This document shows positions 6,131 through 9,960 of a stretch of DNA of 9,960 nt, in pieces. Each line of letters starts with the position of its first letter. Within the stretch, counting starts at the first letter, position 1. This stretch comes from Geoglobus sp. (lineage in GTDB: Archaea > Halobacteriota > Archaeoglobi > Archaeoglobales > Archaeoglobaceae): positions 1 through 9,960 of the forward strand of contig JALUWC010000285.1 of assembly GCA_027019885.1 (NCBI GenBank), given 5' to 3'. Under the pieces are notes generated by a model. The model was given only the letters and a program-made list of their open reading frames with translations. It was not told the DNA's origin and made no database searches. Made by a program: the position numbers and the translations under genes.

Positions 6131-6148
6131 AAATGCAACCTTTTTAAC
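6131..6148 (+). promoter_or_regulatory. TATA promoter for the gene at 6171
   Basis: AAATGCAACC followed by TTTTTAACC is a BRE/TATA-like element centred near 6144, 27 bp before the ATG at 6171. The spacing matches that of the acyl-CoA dehydrogenase promoter and implies a leaderless mRNA starting at this ATG. Confidence 0.5.
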
Positions 6149-6170
6149 CAGCATATCTATCCCTCCCTCA

Positions 6171-6761
6171 ATGAGGGTCGGGTGGAGTTCAAGCCATGGA
6201 GAGTTTCTGATTGATGATTACTATTATTTCAGCAAACTAAAACAGCGTGCAGAAGAGCAGGGAATCAGAATAGTTCAGGAGAGCTCATTCTACAGACTTG
6301 AGAGATATGACGTTATAATCTTTAACTATCCTGAAAGGAGATTCAGGATAAGAGAGGCAGGAAGGATCAGAAGCTGGCTCAAAAAGGGGAAAACAGTAAT
6401 ATTTACATCCTACTACAATAACATAGACGGAGTATCGGAGGTTGTAAACAGAGTTCTTGAGAGGATAGGTTCAAACATGAGGTTAAATCTGGATACTGTG
6501 AGAGATCGCAGAGAGAATTACAGAGATCCGATGCTACCTGTTGGAAAGTGGAGGCAAAAAAGCGTTGTTATGCCATGCACATCCTCGATTGAGGGTGGAT
6601 CTCCCCTTGTCAGGAACAGCAGTTTTGTCTTCGGCTCGTATGAGGAGATACATCAGGGAAAAATTGCAATCATTGGCACTTGCGTTTTCTGGGATAACTT
6701 TACAATTGACAAGCTGTCAAACACAGAGTTTGCAATATCACTGCTTGGCTCTGACCTCTAA
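6171..6761 (+). CDS. Conserved hypothetical protein, possibly GATase1/DUF4350-like
   Basis: I do not recognise this gene with certainty. It encodes 196 residues with no signal peptide or membrane segment. An N-terminal motif SSHGEFLIDDYYYFSKLK (7-24) is followed by alternating strands and helices: GIRIV, RYDVIIFNYPERRF, EAGRIRSWLKKGKTVIFTSYYNN (62-84), then GKIAIIGTCVFWDNFTI (163-179) near the end. The pattern 'strand, flexible loop, helix with W-L-K-K-G, strand' and the late 'G-K-I-A-I-I-G' strand resemble class I glutamine-amidotransferase-like domains such as DUF4350/IFT52-type, which often bind rather than cut. No Cys-His catalytic pair stands out; Cys136 and Cys171 are the only cysteines. 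The start at 6171 is set by a TATA box 27 bp upstream; an open frame from ATG 6102 would add 23 residues that look non-conserved. It is convergent with the phosphoesterase gene, 7 bp apart. Confidence 0.65.
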   Translation: MRVGWSSSHGEFLIDDYYYFSKLKQRAEEQGIRIVQESSFYRLERYDVIIFNYPERRFRIREAGRIRSWLKKGKTVIFTSYYNNIDGVSEVVNRVLERIGSNMRLNLDTVRDRRENYRDPMLPVGKWRQKSVVMPCTSSIEGGSPLVRNSSFVFGSYEEIHQGKIAIIGTCVFWDNFTIDKLSNTEFAISLLGSDL

Positions 6762-6768
6762 GGTTGCT

Positions 6769-7131
6769 TTATTCTGTTTTTATCATAAGCCATCCATTCT
6801 CCCCGGCCTTTGGAAACCTTATCAGCACAAATTCACCTTTTGCTAAGTTTCCGTGCATTCTGATCTTTATTTCCTTCCCGTCTTTTTTGAGCAATTCATA
6901 TTCACCTCTGTCCCATATTCTCACAGCTCCAGCCCCATACCCTTCCTCGATGACACCCTCGAAATCCATGTACTCAACGCTGTGGTCTTCAACCTGAATT
7001 GCAAGTCTTTTCTCTCCTCTTCTCTCTGGAATTCCCTTCGGCAATGCCCAGCTTTTTGCAACACCATCCATCTCAAGCCTGAGATCGTAATGGAGTCTTC
7101 TAGAGTGATGTTCCTGAATTGTGAATTTCAT
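6769..7131 (-). CDS. Stand-alone LigD-type 3'-phosphoesterase (PE domain)
   Basis: This 120-residue protein consists solely of the 3'-phosphoesterase domain found in bacterial DNA ligase D. That domain removes 3'-phosphates and single 3'-terminal ribonucleotides to give 3'-OH ends ready for ligation, using Mn2+. The active-site pattern is intact: QEHHSRRLHYDLRLEMDG supplies His8, His14, Asp16 and Arg18, KSWALPKG follows, and VEDHSVEYMDFEGVIEEGYGAG supplies His50 and Tyr54. These match, by spacing, the His-His-Asp-Arg-His-Tyr set of the Pseudomonas enzyme. No ligase or polymerase domain and no Ku gene lie nearby. Stand-alone versions are known in archaea. The ATG at 7131 has a TTAAATATT element about 24 bp upstream, so the mRNA is probably leaderless. 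It is divergent from the PhzF-family gene. A DNA repair role is likely; partners are unknown. Confidence 0.9.
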   Translation of the reverse strand: MKFTIQEHHSRRLHYDLRLEMDGVAKSWALPKGIPERRGEKRLAIQVEDHSVEYMDFEGVIEEGYGAGAVRIWDRGEYELLKKDGKEIKIRMHGNLAKGEFVLIRFPKAGENGWLMIKTE

Positions 7132-7150
7132 GGGTAAATTTCGGGAAACA

Positions 7151-7165
7151 AATATTTAACTCTAA
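7151..7165 (-). promoter_or_regulatory. Promoter of the 3'-phosphoesterase gene
   Basis: On the minus strand TTAAATATT lies at 7151-7159, centred 24 bp before the ATG at 7131, with purine-rich TTAGAG just upstream. The distance is slightly short for a fully leaderless start. Confidence 0.4.
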
Positions 7166-7189
7166 GGTGTTCGAGCTTGAGAATTTTTG

Positions 7190-7205
7190 GGAGAAGTTTT
7201 TTAGC
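7190..7205 (+). promoter_or_regulatory. Promoter of the PhzF-family gene
   Basis: GGAGAA (BRE-like) is followed by GTTTTTTAG, centred near 7200 and 29 bp before the ATG at 7229. There is no Shine-Dalgarno site before the ATG, which fits a leaderless mRNA. Confidence 0.45.
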
Positions 7206-7228
7206 CATGCATATCTAATCTCTTTCAC

Positions 7229-8122
7229 ATGGATCAGATACCGTTTTTCATTGTTGATGTGTTTGCAGAGAGGAGATATTCAGGGAATCAGCTTGCAGTT
7301 GTGCTGAATGGTGAAGATCTTGAAGATAAGGTGATGCAGAAAATTGCCTGTGAGATGAATTACTCTGAAACAACATTTGTTGGCAGAGGAAGCAGAGAGA
7401 AGGGATACGATGTCAGAATCTTCACTCCCAGAACAGAGATACCATTTGCAGGGCACCCGGTTCTCGGAACAGCCTACGTTATTGTTCAGGAGATTCTGAA
7501 AGAAAAGGCAAGCAGGGTATTTCTCAACCTGAAAGCTGGAAGAGTGGATGTTGAAATCAATTACAGAAACGGGAAAGCAGATGTCCTCTGGATGTCACAG
7601 CCGGAACCTGTATTTGGAGAGAAAATTGAAATAAAGACAATATCCGAGGTTCTTGGCATTGATGAAAGCCACGTGGATTCAAATTTTCCAGTTCAGGAGG
7701 TATCAACGGGACTGCCATTCATAATCGTGCCTCTCAGAAGCCTTGAAGCTCTCAGGAGGATCTCGCTATCTTCTGAGAGATACTACAGCCTTGTTGAGAA
7801 TCTCGAAGCAAAGGCAATCCTCGCCTTCTCTCCTGAAACATACAGCCCTGATAGGGATCTGAGTGTAAGGGTTTTTGCCCCGTACTATGGTGTTTCGGAG
7901 GATCCAGCTACGGGGAGTGCGAATGGATGTCTCGCAGCGTATCTCTCAAAATACAGATACCTTGGCTCTGATCATGTTGAGGTGAGAGCTGAGCAGGGGT
8001 ATGAGGTAGAAAGACCATCTCTGCTCTATCTCAGAGCTGAAGAAAAGGAGGGCAGAATTTCTGTGAGGGTTGGGGGAAGGGTCGTGATGACTGCAAGAGG
8101 ATTTCTGCTGAGGAGTGATTGA
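7229..8122 (+). CDS. PhzF-family isomerase/epimerase
   Basis: A 297-residue member of the PhzF family, a two-lobed fold like diaminopimelate epimerase but using a catalytic glutamate in place of the cysteine pair. The probable catalytic residue is Glu47 in NYSETTFV; phosphate- or carboxylate-binding loops are FAGHPVLGT (73-81) and EDPATGSANG (224-233). The start MDQIPFFIVDVFAERRYSGNQLAVV is standard for the family, and the length is normal. PhzF proper isomerises dihydro-hydroxyanthranilate in phenazine synthesis; no other phenazine genes are here, so this is one of the many family members with unknown substrate, acting on a small acid by proton transfer. The gene is divergent from the phosphoesterase with its own TATA box. 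The two last codons overlap a possible small gene downstream. Confidence 0.93.
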   Translation: MDQIPFFIVDVFAERRYSGNQLAVVLNGEDLEDKVMQKIACEMNYSETTFVGRGSREKGYDVRIFTPRTEIPFAGHPVLGTAYVIVQEILKEKASRVFLNLKAGRVDVEINYRNGKADVLWMSQPEPVFGEKIEIKTISEVLGIDESHVDSNFPVQEVSTGLPFIIVPLRSLEALRRISLSSERYYSLVENLEAKAILAFSPETYSPDRDLSVRVFAPYYGVSEDPATGSANGCLAAYLSKYRYLGSDHVEVRAEQGYEVERPSLLYLRAEEKEGRISVRVGGRVVMTARGFLLRSD

Positions 8123-8270
8123 TTTTGCGGTGTATCAGACGATTTATCGAAAACTTGCAGAAATCATAAGATCACTTCTCGAAAGGAAAGAGATTGAAGA
8201 AACGGAGATTCTTCACCATCTCAGATCTGTTCTGAACTCATTTCAGAGATGTAAGCCAACAGAAAGTTAA
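8115..8270 (+). CDS. Possible small helical protein, 46-51 residues
   Basis: Between the PhzF-family gene and the CoA-transferase genes an open frame of 51 codons runs from GTG 8115 (overlapping the PhzF stop as GTGATTGA) to TAA 8268-8270. A second GTG at 8130 gives 46 residues. GGAGTGAT at 8112-8119 is a partial Shine-Dalgarno site 10 bases before 8130. The translation, YQTIYRKLAEIIRSLLERKEIEETEILHHLRSVLNS, is amphipathic and charged in a way that suggests two helices and resembles a real protein more than noise. I know no family for it. Its stop lies within the TATA element of the next gene, so it belongs to the upstream transcript. Without homologues it stays tentative. Confidence 0.4.
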   Translation: MIDFAVYQTIYRKLAEIIRSLLERKEIEETEILHHLRSVLNSFQRCKPTES

Positions 8271-8275
8271 ATAAT
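8260..8275 (+). promoter_or_regulatory. Promoter of the CoA-transferase pair
   Basis: CAGAAA (BRE-like) followed by GTTAAATAAT is centred near 8270, 29 bp before the ATG at 8299. It overlaps the stop codon of the possible small gene. No Shine-Dalgarno site precedes the ATG. Confidence 0.5.
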
Positions 8276-8298
8276 GTGATGTTTGAAAACATTTAATC

Positions 8299-9084
8299 AT
8301 GACCGTGATGTCTCTTGAAGAGGCTGCAGAGATAGTAGAGGATGGCTCTCTTATAAGCCTGAGCGGAAATCTGCTTTTCAGGATTCCTGCTGCTTTTGTG
8401 AGAGAGCTTGCAAGACAGGAAAAAAGGGATCTGAGGGTTATGAAAACTGCTGGAGGTTACGATGTTGATCTGCTCTGCGGGCTCGGATGTGCAAAGGAAG
8501 TGATAGCCGGATTTGTATCATTCGAGGTCTTCGGGCTTGCGAAGAACTTCAGAAGGGCTGTTGAGGAGGGACGGGTGAAGTACTCTGAGAACACGTGCTA
8601 TTCCGTGATTGCAGCGTTAAGAGCGGCAGCTTACGGTGTACCGTTCATGCCAGTTGCAAACATAAGCAGGAGCTATTTTGTTAAGGAAAGGGGATTCAAA
8701 TTCGTTGATAATCCATACGGAAATGGAAAAGTACTGACAGTTCCGGCAATAAAACCTGACTATGCCATTCTGCACGTTCAGAAGGCAGATGAGGATGGAA
8801 ATGCATTGATTTATGGCCCGTGGTTTGAGGATATTCTGATGGCAAGGGCGGCAGAGAACATAATTCTCACAGCAGAGATGATTGTTCCAACTGAGGAGCT
8901 CAGAAGGGAGATTGATGCCGTCTGGATTCCAAAACTGAAGGTTAGGGCTGTTGTTGAGGTTAAGAATGGAGCTTATCCGGGGGCTTGTCCGCCTTACTAT
9001 GACATGGACTTTGAGATGATGGAGAGGTATGCAAATCTTGATGAAGAGGGACTTAGAGACCACATATGGGAGGTGAGACCGTGA
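8299..9084 (+). CDS. Class I CoA-transferase-fold protein, alpha subunit
   Basis: A 261-residue alpha subunit of a class I CoA-transferase-type enzyme (glutaconate CoA-transferase alpha-like). Seen are an N-terminal DGSLISLSGNLLFRIPAAFVREL (15-37), where most relatives have a G-G-F loop but this one has Ser-Gly-Asn; AGGYDVDLLCGLGCAKEVIAGFVSFE (51-76); SENTCYSVIAALRAAAYGVPFMPV (96-119); and the CoA-binding half with VPAIKPDYAILHVQKADEDGNALIYGP (148-174). The ordering and the LLC-G-K-x-V-x-x-GFVSFE stretch recall IpdA of the steroid ring-cleaving IpdAB hydrolase as much as classic transferases. Glu97 falls in the region where the IpdA active-site glutamate would be expected. The gene is followed by the beta subunit with a 4-base overlap. 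The substrate is unknown; a branched or cyclic acyl-CoA is plausible. Paralogues of this pair are usual in Archaeoglobales. Confidence 0.85.
   Translation: MTVMSLEEAAEIVEDGSLISLSGNLLFRIPAAFVRELARQEKRDLRVMKTAGGYDVDLLCGLGCAKEVIAGFVSFEVFGLAKNFRRAVEEGRVKYSENTCYSVIAALRAAAYGVPFMPVANISRSYFVKERGFKFVDNPYGNGKVLTVPAIKPDYAILHVQKADEDGNALIYGPWFEDILMARAAENIILTAEMIVPTEELRREIDAVWIPKLKVRAVVEVKNGAYPGACPPYYDMDFEMMERYANLDEEGLRDHIWEVRP
9069..9076 (+). promoter_or_regulatory. Strong Shine-Dalgarno site deciding the beta-subunit start
   Basis: GGAGGTGA ends 4 bases before the GTG at 9081 and is a full match to the archaeal anti-SD. It selects the GTG, which overlaps the alpha stop as GTGA, over the ATG at 9066, which itself lies just before this site. 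Confidence 0.75.
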
Positions 9085-9794
9085 ACCTGCTTGAAAGGGC
9101 AAATTACATGATTTCAGCCATGGCAAGACTTTTGAAGGATGCAGACTCAGCTTTCATGGGAGTTGCAAGCTTTCTGCCATTCCTCGCAATTGCAGTGGCT
9201 AAAAGACTTTACAATCCTGATCTTGTGTGGTATTCAATTGTTGGATTTAATCCAAATCCCTACAGAATGCCCATGTCAACCGTTCATCCACTCATAGCCG
9301 AGTACTGCGATGCAAAGCTTCAGCTTGCAGAGCTTTTTGACATATCTGCGAGAGGAGAGCTTGATGTTGTGTTTTTAGCTGGAGCTCAGATTGACTCAAG
9401 GGGGTATTTAAACAACAGCCACGTTTACATTGGAGATAGAAGAGTTCAGTTTCCGGGAGGTGCGGGAGGAGCTTTGCTTCATGCGACAGCTAAACGGCCC
9501 ATAGTCTGGCAGGGAAAGCACGATCCAAGGATTTTTGTCAAGGAGGTGCAGAGAATAACGGCAGCGGGAAAGCCATACAGGGTCTTCACACCTCTATGCA
9601 TCTTCAAGCTTGATGAGAGCATAGGAAGGCTTGTTGTTGACAGCATACACCCATGGTCGAGCTATGAAGAGGTCAAGGAGAAAACGGGATTTGAGGTGAA
9701 TGAAGCCCCGTCCACTACTGAACCAAGTGATGAGGAAATTGAAATAATTCAGGAGCTTGACCCGAAGGGGATTAGACAGCTTGTGCTTCAGTAA
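9081..9794 (+). CDS. Class I CoA-transferase-fold protein, beta subunit lacking the catalytic glutamate
   Basis: A 237-residue beta subunit translated from GTG. The family fold is clear: GVASFLPFLAIAVAKRLYNPDLVWY (27-51), LDVVFLAGAQIDSRGYLNNS, RVQFPGGAGGALLHATAKRPIVW and the C-terminal EVNEAPSTTEPSDEEIEIIQELDPKGIRQ. In true class I transferases the strand after 'P-N-L-V' ends in Glu-x-Gly, and that Glu forms the glutamyl-CoA intermediate. Here the same place reads WYSIVGF, so the position two before Gly55 is Ile53. The subunit therefore probably cannot carry out transferase chemistry by the usual route. The precedent is IpdAB, a hydrolase with this fold whose beta subunit also lacks the glutamate. 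It is coupled to the alpha gene by a GTGA overlap and a strong Shine-Dalgarno site. A hydrolase or C-C bond-cleaving role on a CoA thioester is an inference. Confidence 0.85.
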   Translation: MNLLERANYMISAMARLLKDADSAFMGVASFLPFLAIAVAKRLYNPDLVWYSIVGFNPNPYRMPMSTVHPLIAEYCDAKLQLAELFDISARGELDVVFLAGAQIDSRGYLNNSHVYIGDRRVQFPGGAGGALLHATAKRPIVWQGKHDPRIFVKEVQRITAAGKPYRVFTPLCIFKLDESIGRLVVDSIHPWSSYEEVKEKTGFEVNEAPSTTEPSDEEIEIIQELDPKGIRQLVLQ

Positions 9795-9823
9795 AATTGA
9801 AGATTTAATCTTTATTCTTTTCC
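9795..9823 (+). terminator. T-rich convergent end of the CoA-transferase operon
   Basis: ATTTAATCTTTATTCTTTT follows the beta-subunit stop; it has T runs and no hairpin. It overlaps the last codons of the racemase gene on the other strand, so the two transcripts converge here. Confidence 0.3.
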
Positions 9824-9960
9824 CACAGCTTTTTTCAGTGCCGCTCTCGCCAGAATTCTTGTTGAGTCAAGGACAGGTAAGGGAGAGACTTCGGGAGTTA
9901 CAATCAAAGGGATCTCTGTACAGCCAAGAACCACAGCATCACAGCCATTCTCTTTCAGTC
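9812..9960 (-). CDS. Aspartate/glutamate racemase family protein, C-terminal part; runs off the window
   Basis: On the minus strand 48 codons are visible before TAA at 9812-9814. The piece reads GCDAVVLGCTEIPLIV and then PVLDSTRILARAALKKAVG. LGCTE is the second catalytic-cysteine motif of the Asp/Glu/hydantoin racemase superfamily, cofactor-independent enzymes that invert an amino acid through a two-cysteine proton transfer. The following LDST-x-x-LA helix is the usual C-terminus of the aspartate racemase group. The first cysteine and the rest of the gene lie beyond the window. The gene converges on the CoA-transferase pair with a 17-bp gap. Substrate is likely aspartate or glutamate, but hydantoin or maleate relatives share the motif. 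Confidence 0.88.
   Translation of the reverse strand, partial: LKENGCDAVVLGCTEIPLIVTPEVSPLPVLDSTRILARAALKKAVGKE

Noticed and set aside
6102..6170. Upstream ATG giving a 23-residue extension of the unrecognised protein
   Set aside because: The extension is not family-like and the TATA at 6140-6148 would lie within it; the start at 6171 fits the promoter better.
6853..7137. 94-codon plus-strand frame opposite the LigD-type phosphoesterase
   Set aside because: Antisense shadow of a gene with a complete active site.
7229..8122. Possible phenazine biosynthesis locus because of the PhzF-family gene
   Set aside because: No other phenazine genes in the window; PhzF-family proteins of unknown substrate are widespread.
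8617..9126. 169-codon minus-strand frame opposite the CoA-transferase alpha subunit
   Set aside because: Long, but lacks recognisable domains; the plus strand carries a well-conserved family with Shine-Dalgarno coupling.
1..9960. CRISPR arrays, tRNA or rRNA genes, insertion sequences, long repeats
   Set aside because: None seen on reading both strands; no regularly spaced repeats, cloverleaf motifs or transposase-like proteins.

Overview
The window looks like chromosome of a euryarchaeon, most likely an Archaeoglobales member (Archaeoglobus, Ferroglobus or Geoglobus type). The grounds are an archaeal class I CCA-adding enzyme beside an archaeal-type ThpR, an AAA ATPase of the AMA group (named for methanogens and Archaeoglobus), a stand-alone LigD-type 3'-phosphoesterase, acyl-CoA and CoA-transferase metabolism, heavy AGA/AGG use, and BRE/TATA-type promoters placed so that many mRNAs would be leaderless. 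No mobile element, CRISPR array, tRNA or rRNA was seen. The genus is an inference.

Layout. (1) 1-558 is a damaged plus-strand stretch: the end of a winged-helix (PadR-like) regulator runs directly into a methyltransferase remnant with a stop codon inside it and no SAM-binding motif I. (2) 555-680 (minus) is a 41-residue zinc-ribbon protein. (3) 860-1930 (minus) is the AMA AAA ATPase, which ends in a degenerate proteasome-docking tail. (4) 1975-4551 (plus) is a tight three-gene operon, thpR-cca-RNase Z-like hydrolase, with overlaps throughout; the three predicted activities all act on RNA or tRNA 3' ends. (5) 4573-4914 (minus) is a small membrane protein sharing one TATA element with (6) the acyl-CoA dehydrogenase at 4972-6045. 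(7) 6171-6761 (plus) is an unrecognised protein with a possible GATase1-like fold. (8) 6769-7131 (minus) is the LigD-type 3'-phosphoesterase. (9) 7229-8122 (plus) is a PhzF-family isomerase, followed by a possible 46-51 residue protein. (10) 8299-9794 (plus) is a two-subunit class I CoA-transferase-fold enzyme whose beta subunit lacks the expected catalytic glutamate. (11) 9812-9960 (minus) is the C-terminus of an Asp/Glu racemase.

How it fits together. The thpR-cca-hydrolase operon reads as an RNA-end processing or repair unit. The acyl-CoA dehydrogenase and CoA-transferase-like pair suggest fatty-acid or aromatic-acid breakdown through CoA thioesters, as expected for Archaeoglobales. The remaining genes are single units behind their own promoters. 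Several starts are set here by promoter or Shine-Dalgarno geometry instead of by the longest reading frame: first genes tend to have a TATA box 24-31 bp before the ATG and no leader, while internal operon genes carry Shine-Dalgarno sites. The best leads for something new are the glutamate-less CoA-transferase pair, the RNA 3'-end operon, the chimeric regulator/methyltransferase relic, the AMA tail and pore loop, and the two very small genes.
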